Source of the DNA: Azolla caroliniana
Taxonomy: Eukaryota > Polypodiophyta
Direction of reading: 5' to 3'
NCBI GenBank assembly: GCA_043228905.1
Contig: JBHGNT010000008.1
Span: forward strand, 13,454,001-13,518,000
DNA: 64,000 bases
The first letter of the stretch is position 1. The number at the start of each line of letters is the position of its first letter. Below are positions 53,650-63,694 of this stretch, one piece after another. The notes under the pieces were generated by a model. That model saw nothing but the letters and a program-made list of their open reading frames with translations, made no database searches and was not told the DNA's origin. The translations under genes were made by a program, and so were the position numbers.

Positions 53650-54580
53650 TCAAGTGTGGCACGTCGAATGTTGAATGCCTAGTATCTCCGAAAAGTGTTG
53701 CAACTTGCCCGATCTATCAGGCTTTGTGAAGATATCGGCAACCTGCCAATCCATATGAACATACTGAAGGTCAACTTCACCGCTCAGGACCCACTCATGG
53801 ACAAAGTGATAATGCACTTCAATGTGCTTTGTTTGAGCATGGAATACAAGGTTCTTGGTGAGCTGCATACTACTTACGTTGTCGCAGTAGATCAGGATCG
53901 GGGTCGGCACCTTGATCTGGAGGTCTCGCAACAGTCGCTGAAGCCAGATGGATTCAAAGGTGGCAATGGTAGTGCCCCGGTATTCAGCCAAAGTGCTCGA
54001 CAGAGCCACGATTGGCTTCTTTTTGTTGCTCCATGAAACAACCGATCTACAAAGAGAGAACATATAGCCGAAGGTGGATCAACGATCTGATGCATCACCA
54101 GCCTAGTTGGCATCCGTATATCTGACTAGCTTCCCAACTATACCATGTCGGTATAACAATCCCCGGTCCTTCGTGCCACTCACATATCACAATAGTCGAT
54201 GCGCACACTAAAGGTGCTCCACGATAGGCTTCTGCATAAATTCGCAGATCACTCCGATTGGATAACTGATATCCGGTCGGGTGATTGTCAAGTAGATAAG
54301 GCTTCCGACAATTTGTCGGAACCATTTCTCATTGCAGGCCAGTCCGGAGTCGGGACATAGCTTCAAGTTCCGGTCTAGGGGTGTGCAGATCAGTCGACAT
54401 TCTGTCATATTCAACACATAATGGCCTGGTCAGAGCAATATGCCATCGGGGCTCTGAATCACCTCGATCCCCAGAAAATAATGAAGGTCCCCTAGGTTCT
54501 TCATTTCAAATGCGTCCAACAACTGGGACTTCACTCGACCGATTTCATCGAGTCGGGTTCTGGTGATGACTAGAGGCGCA
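53650..54580 (-). pseudogene. Copia-4 reverse transcriptase C-terminus and RNase H, broken
   Basis: The minus strand reads FEMKNLGDLHYFLGIEVIQSPDGILL, then NMTECRLICTPLDRNLKLCPDSG, FRQIVGSLIYLTITRPDISYPIGVI (end of RT), and RNase H CRSVVSWSNKKKPIVALSSTLAEYRG, YCDNVSSMQLTKN, HTKHIEVHYHFVHE, QVADIFTKP. The TKHIEVHYHF and DIFTK motifs are diagnostic for Ty1/copia. Stops near 54205 and 54425 and the loss of the RT palm make it dead. Confidence 0.88.
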
Positions 54581-54777
54581 ATTTTTCTATAGCCGGCTTG
54601 AGGCCCTTCTTGGCTGGTTTGGACTTCGTTTCTGAAGTTCCGCCTTCATATTTTCTAGAGTCAGATTCGCTCCAATCTGACCCTGCACTACCGGGGTCAT
54701 ATCCCGGCATCTTCTTGCACATTCGGTCGGGACCGTGGTCCAAGCTTGCTTTCCCCTTCTCTTTGCACGTGAACCGT
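54581..54777 (-). pseudogene. Copia-4 linker next to the TR-GAG-2 insertion
   Basis: The frame is charged (KASLDHGPDRMCKKMPGYD, SDWSESDSRKYEGG) and belongs to the variable region between integrase and reverse transcriptase. It ends at the TSD CCGT (54774-54777). Confidence 0.5.
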
Positions 54778-55482
54778 TGTCGCGAAAATACGAGAAGGAC
54801 ACGTGAACTTGAGGAAGGACCCCGGGCCTCCGACCAGAGGATACCAAATTCGTGCATTTATGGATTAAGAAATTAACCGATATGACAAAGTTTGATAATT
54901 TTCATTAAGAAAGTAAAAGAAAAATTACAATCTATCCTGAGATTGGGATTATAAAAGTTTAGGCTTTGTCAGATATGGCTTGATAAGAAACAATTAGGTT
55001 TCAAATTTATGAGATATGGCTTTCATAAGAAAAAAAATAGGTCTATTCGAGAGAGATATGGGTTCCGTAAGGAAAATTAGGGTTTCTGATAGATAGCTTC
55101 CATCAAGAAAATTAGGGTTTATGGCTTCCGTAAGGAAATTAGGGTTTATGAGAGATATGGCTTTCCTAAGGAAAATTAGGTTTTATGAGTGTTATGGCTC
55201 CGTAAGATAAGGGAACAAAGAAGGAAAAGAAAAATAATGGAGAGTGGCCCCGCAGTAGAGAAAAAAAAAATGGAATATATATGGAGTTCTCCGTTGATCA
55301 TAGTCTCCCATGTTACTTTGCATGCCCACTTTTTGTTGCATGGCTTTTAGTTGCATGGCCTCCCTCTTTTCTCTGCATGCCTTTCACATGACCTTTACTT
55401 TATGCATGCCCTCTAACTTTAGTTGCATGCGTCCACATCTCCTTTACTTTACTTTACTTTACTTTACTTTAATTCACTGCAT

Positions 55483-56271
55483 TGACGGGAACTCAACGCT
55501 CCTTATACACAACGCTCGGCCACAACCGAGCTTCTTTTCATACACAGGAAACAGGAAACGAAAAACACACGACACAAAGGAGAGAAAAGGGTACACAAAA
55601 TGTTTATGTGGAAAACCCAAAGAGGGAAAAACCACGGCAGCCCACAAGCTGCAAGCTATCACTAAGTTGGAATGTACAAAACAGTGAGTTCACGAAGGCA
55701 ACGACCTCGTGCTCACGATCTTCGCCACAGGCAGCGGTTACAACAGAGGCAGCGACCTCTTTCTCTGTCTCTCTCTGTACATTGTTACGTGCTCTCTCTT
55801 CTTCTTGCACCAACAAGAAAATGACAACAACAACACTAAAAAGTTTGCCCTAAGTCATATTTATACTAATATGACTTTTCGGCTATTTACAAATGTAGCC
55901 TCGATGGGCTCTCAGAAACATATTTACGAATATGTCTCTTCCTCCGGTTCGCACCGGGTCTGCATCATCCGGCTCTCCGTAGCCGGGTGCTCCTCATTCG
56001 GTTCTCACCGGTTCTGCACCATCCGGCTCTCCGTAGCCGGGTACTCCTCATCCGGTTCACACAGAACCTGCACCATCCAGCTCTCCATAGCCGGGTACTC
56101 CTCATCCGGTTCACACCGGGCCTGCACCATCCGGCTCTCCGTAGCCGGGTACTCCTCATCCGGTTCACACCGGGCCTGCACCATCCGACTCTCCGGAGCC
56201 GGGTACTCCTCATCCGGTTTCGTCGACACTGTTCTTCTCCCTTCCCATCCGGAGGGACCTGTCTCCCAACA
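55483..56271 (-). repeat. Solo LTR of a copia-type element with TSD TGCAT
   Basis: The minus strand starts TGTTGGGAGACAGG and ends GAGTTCCCGTCA, flanked by TGCAT at 55478-55482 and 56272-56276. The other TR-GAG-2 LTR shows the empty site (GCCGCATGATCC near 60207). It contains the copia hairpin motif (GTGGTTTTTCCC / GGGTTTTCCAC, minus strand near 55635) and five 54-bp tandem units. Confidence 0.93.
55936..56220 (-). repeat. 54-bp minisatellite inside the solo LTR
   Basis: Units start at 55936, 55990, 56044, 56098, 56152 and 56206 (partial), each with CCGGTTCACACCGGGCCTG and CCGGCTCTCCGTAGCCGGG. Being 18 codons long, it keeps frames open on both strands without implying a protein. Confidence 0.93.
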
Positions 56272-56279
56272 TGCATGAT

Positions 56280-56950
56280 CCTATCATCCGTCCATCTCGA
56301 CCATCGCCCATCCGACCTGTCTGGTCCGCATCCGGTTTCTATTCTGTCGTCGTCCAGTTGTCGGTTCTGTCCGGTTATCGATTGTCGGCTCCATCCAATT
56401 GGTCGTTGGTTGCCGGTTCCGTCGTCATCCGGTTCCAGTTCCCAACTTCATCGCCAACTCCATCCGGTTTCCAGTCCGTCGTCGTTCGGTTGCCAATTCC
56501 GTCGCTATCCAGTTTCGGTTCCCAACTTCATCATCGGCTCTGTTCGGTTTTCGATTTCCAATTGCCGGCTCCATCCGGTTTTGGTTTCTGGTTACCATCT
56601 CCATCCGGTTTACGGTTCCCGGCTTTGTTGCCAGTTCTATTTGGTTGCCGGCTCTATCCGGTTTCCGATTACCGTCTGCATCTAGTTTCCGGTTCTCGAC
56701 TTGGTTGCCGGTTCTATCCAGTTGCCGGCTTCATCCGATTTCCAGTTGCCGACTCCATCCGGTTTCTGGTTTCCGATTACCGTCTCCATCTAGTTTCCGG
56801 TTCCCGGCTTTGTTGCCGGCTCCATCCGATTTCCAGTTGTTGTCTCCATCCGGTTTTCGGTTCCCGGCTTTGTTGCCTGTTCTATCCGGTTGCCAGCTCC
56901 ATTCAGTTTCCGGTTGCCGGCTCCATCCGGTCGCCGGTTCCTTAGCCACA
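56280..56950 (+). repeat. CCGGTT-rich low-complexity tract, TR-GAG-2 3' LTR
   Basis: Dozens of degenerate copies of CCGGTTNCCGGCTCCATCCGG. All six frames stay open, which creates false frames. The matching tract in the 5' LTR is at 60235-60800. Confidence 0.85.
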
Positions 56951-57271
56951 TTTGTCCATGTAGACAAATTGGTCCAAGTCCAACCATTCCTTTTATGCTC
57001 TCACCACATAGATAAAAATGAATGGTTCTCAATCTTGTTATATAGATGGATCCTAAAGTTTCCTATCTATATGGGATATCTTACAATTTTGTTTTCCTCT
57101 TCTTCTCAAACTTCACACACACATAACTTGATACTTCTTTATCTGTTTCATGCGTAGAAAAATGTGTTATGAAACTCTGGAAGATATCTATCTTCCCATA
57201 TCAATCCATTAAGCTAATCTTAAATACTTATTTTACTAGTTTTTATATTGTGTGTGAAAAACCACTCGACA

Positions 57272-57290
57272 TTCACCCCCACCAAACCTA
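57272..57290 (-). other. TR-GAG-2 polypurine tract
   Basis: GGTTTGGTGGGGGTGAA on the minus strand directly before the LTR start TGTCGAGTGG. TR-GAG-1 has GGTTTGGTGGGGTTGGA. Confidence 0.8.
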
Positions 57291-57791
57291 CATCCAGCGG
57301 TATATGCCAATTGTAGTGAGGTTCCTCTTTTGATTATTCTACTTCATCGATGTTTCTTCTTTATACCCGAACCGCCATTGCCATCCGATCCACCATATTC
57401 TTCGCTCATTCTTTGCATTTCCGTGGTTGGTTTCCATGGCTCCCTTTTCTCCTGTAGAGCATAATGCTTCATGCTTTGTGCATGTGCCACCTTCATCTCG
57501 ACTATCTCCTTGGTCATCTAACTTTCTTTTATCATCCTTTCTTGTTCCATGCATGAATTTCAAAGGCCTTATCAAAATACTATTGTTGAGTACTCTTAGT
57601 GGTTCATTCTTCAATTGCATGCTCATCTCGAGGTCCTTAAGTGAACACATTTCATGCTTCTCACTTTTTTTACTTTCGTGGTATACTTCAGATTTGACCA
57701 TGACTTCTTTGTTGCACGCACTAGCTTCAACCCTTGCTTCCTCGCCGCCATCGTCCTTCTCTTGGGTCTTACATTAGTTAATGCCCAAGTC

Positions 57792-58970
57792 TCACAAACG
57801 AGTATGGAGAGATTTATACGATTTTGTAGTTTGCCTTTGCCTTTGCCTTTGCCGTGCTACCCTTAGCCACTTCCAGCTTATGGTTGTTCGCATTGGCTTT
57901 AATCTTTGCTTCCTCACCGTCACCTTCCATCTCTTGGGTCTTACATCGGTTAATGCCCAAGTCTCAAGAACCTTTGTGGGGAAAGTCTCTTCATGATCGT
58001 CATCTACCCTCTTCGGCTTGACGTCATTCTCCATGGCTATCTCTTTAGACTCATGGGCCTCGGACCCATGGACCCTCTTGATCGAGAAAGCCTTGATTAT
58101 TCTTCCCTCTTCTTCGCATGGGTTAGTTTCAGCCTTCACTTCCTCGCCACCACCTTCCGTCTCTTGGGTCTCACATTGGCTTTTCGACGCAACTGCCCAG
58201 GTCTCTGGAACAAGTGTGGAGAAAGTCTCGACACGACCATCCGCCATTGACTGGTCCTTAGCCACCTCTGACTCGATGTCATTTTTCGTGGCTATCTCCT
58301 CAATCATGTCAGCCTCACACTTTTTATCTCCCTTGATCATGGAAGCTTTGATCATGCTTGCACCTTCATCACTTGATGTTTTAGACAAGATGCGTGTTTC
58401 GAAACATTTGTCTTCGCTTGAAGTGGCATTCACCACCCTCAATTGATTTGTTTCATTCTTCATCATTGTTTCTTTGCAAGACGAGAAGGCGTCTTGTTCC
58501 ACACCTTCTCCCGTGGTTTTGTCGTACCGAACTTGGGCCTTTGTATTGGTCGTATCATTACTCCACCTTTGTTGGGAAGTCTCTTCTTCCTTGATAACCA
58601 TTTTAATCGGTTTTGGTTCCATTATAAGATTCTCTTTGGCCTTGACTTGCACCTTTAAATTATCATATGCTTCATTTATGAAGGCCTCTATGTCGAGTAC
58701 CATCGAACCTTCCCTCTTCAAGCTCTCTTCTTTAGGTGGTAGTTTGTAGTTGCTTCCTGTCCTCTTTTGACCATTCGTTCTGGGTTGTGTTGTTGCCAAT
58801 GAGAATCTTGTCTTCCTCTTATCATGTAGTCGACATTCTCTTTCCAGTTTTATCCAATCCTCAGTGAGGCCATTTGCACCATCGTCATCCTCAAGTCGGA
58901 TTCCAATGGCCTTCCTTTCCTTCAGATCTATTGATTTCACGAACATTAGGACTTTATCCACCCCCACCAA
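57792..58970 (-). CDS. TR-GAG-2 gag-like protein, C-terminal two thirds
   Basis: The 392-residue frame starts inside a gag domain (VGVDKVLMFVKSIDLKERKAIGIRLEDDDGANGL...LERECRLHDK). Upstream, frame-broken sequence up to about 59050 still matches TR-GAG-1 (QLSER, KTHQ), so the true start and about the first 100 residues were lost. The rest is hydrophilic and carries degenerate repeats: FSTLVPETWAVASKSQCETQETEGGGEE and FPTKVLETWAL. It ends in a QRQRQRQ run. No zinc knuckle, protease or polymerase is seen. The frame is much better kept than in TR-GAG-1. It presumably packages element RNA with enzymes from another element. Confidence 0.65.
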   Translation of the reverse strand: MVGVDKVLMFVKSIDLKERKAIGIRLEDDDGANGLTEDWIKLERECRLHDKRKTRFSLATTQPRTNGQKRTGSNYKLPPKEESLKREGSMVLDIEAFINEAYDNLKVQVKAKENLIMEPKPIKMVIKEEETSQQRWSNDTTNTKAQVRYDKTTGEGVEQDAFSSCKETMMKNETNQLRVVNATSSEDKCFETRILSKTSSDEGASMIKASMIKGDKKCEADMIEEIATKNDIESEVAKDQSMADGRVETFSTLVPETWAVASKSQCETQETEGGGEEVKAETNPCEEEGRIIKAFSIKRVHGSEAHESKEIAMENDVKPKRVDDDHEETFPTKVLETWALTDVRPKRWKVTVRKQRLKPMRTTISWKWLRVARQRQRQRQTTKSYKSLHTRL

Positions 58971-59145
58971 TCTTTGATCCCGCTCCGAGAGTTGTTAAAA
59001 GTGACACTCGAACTAAACGAAAACATGCATGGCACTTTGGTGGGTCTTTAATGATGATACCCATTGGTCGAACTCGTATACGCTGCATCTCTTCGACTCT
59101 TTGTATTTATATGCGTTCATGAGATATCCTCCTGCCACCTCGTTT

Positions 59146-59165
59146 CACGTTGGGTTCACCAAAGG
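59146..59165 (-). other. TR-GAG-2 putative primer binding site
   Basis: The minus strand reads CCTTTGGTGAACCCAACGTG from the LTR edge, nearly the same as in TR-GAG-1. Confidence 0.6.
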
Positions 59166-59945
59166 TGTCGCAGAAATACAACGAGGATACATGAACTCGA
59201 GGCAGGACCTAGGGGCCTCTGACCAAAGGATATCACATTCGTACATTTAAAATTTTAACAATTAACAGAAATATGAAATTTAATAATTTTCCCTACGGAA
59301 GCCATAACAGTAAAAAACCGTAATTTTCCCTACGGAAGCCATAACACTCAAAAACCCTAAATTTCCCTACGGAAGCGATATCTCTCCTATAACCTAATTC
59401 TAATTTTCCCTACGAAAGCCATAACACTCAAAAACCCTAATTTTCCATACGGAAGCTATATCTCTCAAAAACCCTAATTTCTTATCAAAGCAAAAACCCT
59501 AATTTTCCTTTCGAATCCATATCTCTGTTTCTTCTAATCGATTATTCTATTAATCTCCTTTTCTATTAATCTCAGTGAACCTAAACTTCTGAATCCCAAT
59601 CTTGGGACATATTGTAATTTCTTTTCCTTTGTTAATGAAAATTATTAAATTTCTTATTTCCGTTAATTCTTAAAAATATAAATGCACGAATGTGATATCC
59701 TCTAGTCGGAGGCCCTGAGGTCCTACCTCGAGTTCACGTATCCTCGTCGTATTTTCGCGACACCTTTGGTTGGGTTTTTGAGTGTTATGGCTTCCGTAGG
59801 GAAAATTAGAATTAGGTTATACGAGAGATATTGCTTCCATAGGGAAAATTAGGGTTTTTGAGTGTTATGGCTTCCGTAGGGAAAATTAGGGTTTTTGAGT
59901 GTTATGGCTTCCGTAGGGAAAATTACGGTTATTGAGTGTTATGGC
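59166..59945. repeat. Inverted duplication within the TR-GAG-2 5' LTR
   Basis: TGTCGC..AAATAC.ACGAGGATAC at 59166 reappears inverted ending at 59762, and TTTTCCCTACGGAAGCC repeats (59281-59460) reappear inverted at 59780-59945. Even the primer-site-like CCTTTGGTTGGG is mirrored at 59763. Confidence 0.9.
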
Positions 59946-60234
59946 TCCGATAAGACAAGGGAGGTCAGAAGGAAAAGAAAATAAAATGGAGAGCCCAAGA
60001 GTGCAGGAAAAAAATGGAATTTATATGGGTTTCTTTGTTGATCCCTCCTTTGATGTTCTTTTGCCTCCCCCAATTTTAGTTGCATGGCCTGCCTCTTTTC
60101 TTTGCATGCCTTTCACATGAACTTTACTTTATGCATGCCCTCCAACTTCAGTTGCATGCGTCCACATCGCCTTTACTTTACTTTACTTTACTTTACTTTA
60201 ATTCGCCGCATGATCCTATCATCCGTCCATCTCG

Positions 60235-60800
60235 ACCATCACCCATCCGATCCTTCCGGTCCGTGTTCGGTTTCCATTCTGTCGCTGTCCGGTTGCCGAT
60301 TGCCGGCTTCGTCCGATAGGTCGCCGGTTGCCGGTTCCGTAACCATTCGGTTTCGGTTCCCAACTTTATCGCTGCATCCGTCCGGTTTTCGGTTTCGGGT
60401 TGCCGGTTGCCGGGTCCGTCCGATAGGTCGCTGGTTGACGGTTTTGTCACCATCCGGTTCCGGTTCCGGTTCCAAAAACTAGTAGATCCGCACGTAGTGA
60501 TGGATCTTCTAGTTTACGGTTCCCGGCTTTGTTGCTGGTTCTATCTGATTGCTAGCTTCATCAGATTTCCAATTACCGTCTCCATCCAGTTTCCGTTCCC
60601 GACTTTGTTGCCAGTTCTATCCAGTTGCCGGCTCCATCCGGTTTCCGGTTTACGGTTCCCGGCTTGGTTGCCGATTCAATCCGGTTGCCGATTACCGTCT
60701 CCATCCAGTTTCTGGTTTCCGGCTTTGTTGCCGGTTCTATCCAGTTGCCGGCTCCATCCGGTTTCTAGTTGCCGGGTCTATCCGGTCGCCAGTTCCTTAG
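60235..60800 (+). repeat. CCGGTT-rich low-complexity tract, TR-GAG-2 5' LTR
   Basis: Degenerate copies of CCGGTTGCCGG and CCATCCGGTTTC, as in the 3' LTR. Confidence 0.85.
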
Positions 60801-61126
60801 CCACATTTGTCCATGTAGACAAATTGGTCCAAGTCCAACCATTCCTTTTATGCTCTCAACACATAGATGAAAACTAATGGTTCTCAATTTGGTCTTATCG
60901 ATGGATCCTATAGTTTTCTATATATGTGGGATATTTTACAATTTTGTTTTCCTCTTCTTCTCAAACTTCACACACACATAACTTGAGACTTCTTTATCCG
61001 TTTCATGTGTAGAAAAATGCGTTATGAAGCTCTTGAATATATCTATCTTCCCATATCAATCCATTAAGCTAATCTTAAATACTTATTTTACTAGTTTTCA
61101 TATCGTGTGTGAAAAATCATACGACA

Positions 61127-62414
61127 CCGTCTTCTCGATTCCTTGCGCAGGGAGAGCACGACAGAGTCTCCACTACTCGCCAATTCTTCATCCGACTGGT
61201 CCTTTCGACTCAGCCGCTTATTCGGCCCACTTAGCCGGAATGACATCAGAGTCTCATGTAGAGTACCGAATTCCTTATGTTTTACCTGAACCTCTCCGGG
61301 TTCACTAGCCTCATCATCCGGAATTGGGTCTTCGTCGGGAGTTGGAGTCGGTAGAGAGTACCATGATGTTGACTCATCAAACTTGACATCTCAACTTACT
61401 CGGACCTCTTTAGTCTGGGGGTTATAAAACTTATACCTCTTCTGTTCATTCGAGTAGCCGACGAGTATGCACTTTTCCGACTTCGGATCCAGCTTCCTCC
61501 GCTTCTCATCCAGTATATGCACCAAATATCCAAAGATGTCTTAAATTTGGCTTCCGCCCAAAATACAACTCATGTGTTGACACCTTATCTCCGATCCAGT
61601 TTTGGATGTAGACGGCCGTCCGGACCGCCTCAGCCCTGTAGAACCAGGGCATGCTATTTTCCTCCAGCATTTCCCTTGCCACGTCGACAATCGACCGGTT
61701 CTTTCTCTCGGCGACACCGTTTTGTTCCGATGTGTATCGGCAGCTAAATTCTTTGTGAATTCCTTTTTGCTGCAGATACTATTGAATTGGCCGGAAATGT
61801 ATTCTTTTCCACCATCAGACCGTAGGCACTTGATCTTTCTTTCTGTTTCCCTCTCGGCTAGGCTTTGTAGATTCCGGAAACAGTCGAAGACTTCACTTTT
61901 CCTCTCAATGAGGTAGATCCATCTGTGCCACCTGTAGTCGTCGATGAAGGAGACAAAATTTCGACTCTTGCCAAGACTAACGTTTTGTGCCAATCCCCAT
62001 TCATCCAAATGGATTAAGTCAAGCTTGTTATGGCTCCGGTTTTGTTCGGTGTTGCTTCCCGAGTTAGCAGGCTTCACATATTTGGGCCTTCTGGTCACTG
62101 AATTTCGGCAATCTGAGAACAACCTATTTCTATTGTAGATCTTGAAGCCTTCGATAGTTGACGTGGTCGATTCTCTTGTGCAAGAGATTGATGTCTGATT
62201 CAGTCTTCTGTCCTTTGGCAAACATAGCAGTGCCGACGTCGATGGTGTCGAGGATGAACATCCTCCTGTCTCTACGCCCTTGCGCAATTATCCGGCCTTC
62301 TTCCTCGATGAAGCACTCGAGGTGCGTAAACCGCAACTGCATTCCCTGGTCAACGATTTGTCCGATCGACACTAGGTTCTTTGTGATTGTCAGAACATGT
62401 AGTACGTTAATCAA
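61127..62414 (-). pseudogene. Copia-4 gag-pre-integrase and integrase, broken
   Basis: From the right: LHVLTITKNLVSIGQIVDQGMQLRF and INLLHKRIDHVNYRRLQDL (GAG-pre-integrase), then KLDLIHLDEWG, KSRNFVSFIDDYRWHRWIYLIERKSEVFDCFRNLQSLAERETERKIKCLRSDGGKEYISGQF (integrase core, first and second catalytic Asp regions), then frame-shifted pieces with NKTVSPRERTG and the C-terminal domain. The third catalytic residue region is frameshifted. 61127-61420 matches the Pro/Asp-rich linker (LPTPTPDEDPIPDDEASEP). Confidence 0.85.
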
Positions 62415-62423
62415 CTTTTCCTT

Positions 62424-63640
62424 TTATCCAGCATGGCTTAAGGGAACTTCTTCGACATGCACAATCGGGTGAGGGGTGTCATCTCTGGTTTCGACGATTC
62501 CTGGTTGTTCTGGTTTTTGCAAACATGAGGACCACTCTTTGTGGCTCATCATGTGGTTTGAGGCTCCCGAATCAACATACCATACTTCCTCCACTTTGGA
62601 AGTAGTCTTCTTCATCGAGTTAGCCCTGTGCTTCATCACAAAGGTTGGCCCCTTTCCGGTTTTCCTAGTTCTGGATCCTTCCGATCGTTCTACGTAGTGC
62701 GAGCTTTGCTGGTTTCCCTGTCCGGCCATGCCGGATCTGGATTTGTCTGAATCGGCTCACTTCTTCCAACACTCGCTTTCTCTATGGCATTTCTTGCCAC
62801 AATACTAGCATTCCGTGTCGGCCTTCCTTTGCTGGTTTCCGGCGCCGTTTTCACTCCCCCTGCTCATGGAGGGTCCAAAACTGTTATCGGCATTGTCTTG
62901 GTGCCTTCGATTCTGCTCTTGTCGACCGTCTCCATTGCATGTCGATCCACCTCGTCCTCCAAGCCCACCAGGCTGGTCCGCCTCCGTGTACAACATCCGG
63001 TTGTCCGGCTGAGTGTTCCTCGACCCACTTGCGTGGTTTTTTTCGACCATCAGCATTGATTGTAGGTTGAAGAAAGACGGTGGCTTCTCCCAGGTGCAGA
63101 TCGTCATCCGGATTGGCCTGTACAGTTGTGCTAGAACACCAAGCAAAATTTGTACCACTTCGTCTTCGTCCACCGTCACATTGATGGACCTGAGCGTGTC
63201 ACAAATCTCTTTTATTTTGGTGGTCTACTCCGTAACAGACATATCTCTCTATCGGATGTTGTTCAGGTCTTGCCGGAGCTACAACTTATGAGTTGTGGAA
63301 CTTGCGGCGAAAATCTTCCAAAGATTTTCCTAGGCCTCCTTAGGCGTTTTTGCATCCTTGATGTAGTCGAGCATCTGATCGTGCACACAAGATGCGAGGA
63401 AGTACAACACTCTACTCGCTCCTTGCTCCAATGTTGGGAAGTCCTTGTGTGTCGGCTCCGCCGGTACATTGTTCGTTCCTTCCACATAGCTACAGTAACC
63501 ATGCCCCAATAGGTACTAGTGCATTTTATATGGCCAAGATGCATAGTTGCTCCAGTCGAGGTTTTCTGTGGGAAGCGAACTTGCCATGCCTCTGTCCATC
63601 TTGGTTCTCTTCTATTCTTTACCGGGTGTTAGGGTTTGTC
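62424..63640 (-). pseudogene. Copia-4 gag, zinc knuckle and protease, broken
   Basis: The ATG near 63600 (MDRGMASSLPTENLDWSNYASW) opens a copia gag. Pieces include HKDFPTLEQGASRVLYFLASCV, INVTVDEDEVVQILLGVLAQLYRPIRM, SFFNLQSMLMVEKNHA, a Gly/Arg/Asn-rich linker, a zinc knuckle reading YCGKKCHRESEC (62815-62770) and the protease active site WYVDSGASNHMMSHKEW (near 62565). Several stops and frameshifts show it is inactive. Confidence 0.85.
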
Positions 63641-63682
63641 TTCAAAAGTGTTTGTCGGCTATAGAGGAGTCTCAGCCCTCGC

Positions 63683-63694
63683 GCTTTGATACCA
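63683..63694 (-). other. Copia-4 primer binding site (initiator Met tRNA type)
   Basis: TGGTATCAAAGC on the minus strand directly after the LTR end TTTCACA. Confidence 0.88.

Larger units (their letters stand above)
54778..57271 (-). repeat. TR-GAG-2 3' LTR
   Basis: Minus strand TGTCGAGTGGTTTTTCACAC...TTTTCGCGACA. About 1.7 kb without the nested solo LTR. It includes GGCTTCCGTAAGGAAAATTAGGG repeats (55050-55200) and CCGGTT-rich sequence (56280-56950). Confidence 0.85.
54778..61126 (-). mobile_element. TR-GAG-2, gag-only LTR retroelement inserted in Copia-4
   Basis: LTRs at 54778-57271 (3', carrying a solo-LTR insertion) and 59166-61126 (5') share long segments in direct orientation. TSD CCGT is at 54774-54777 and 61127-61130. 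The internal region holds only a gag-like frame related to TR-GAG-1. Confidence 0.88.
59166..61126 (-). repeat. TR-GAG-2 5' LTR with internal palindrome
   Basis: It shares the outer segment (60070-61126) with the 3' LTR. The part nearest the primer site is duplicated in inverted orientation (59166-59762). Confidence 0.85.

Noticed and set aside
53190-54036. Plus-strand frames near 53.2-54.0 kb
   Set aside because: Antisense shadows of Copia-4 RNase H and its 3' untranslated region.
55987-57157. Long overlapping open frames on both strands (up to 252 residues)
   Set aside because: They arise from the 54-bp minisatellite and CCGGTT-rich tracts in LTRs. All frames are open, composition is repetitive and no domain is present.
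59166-59762. Independent MITE with long inverted repeats
   Set aside because: The inverted repeat extends beyond both ends and includes the primer-site sequence, the left arm is the true LTR end, and no target duplication is visible.
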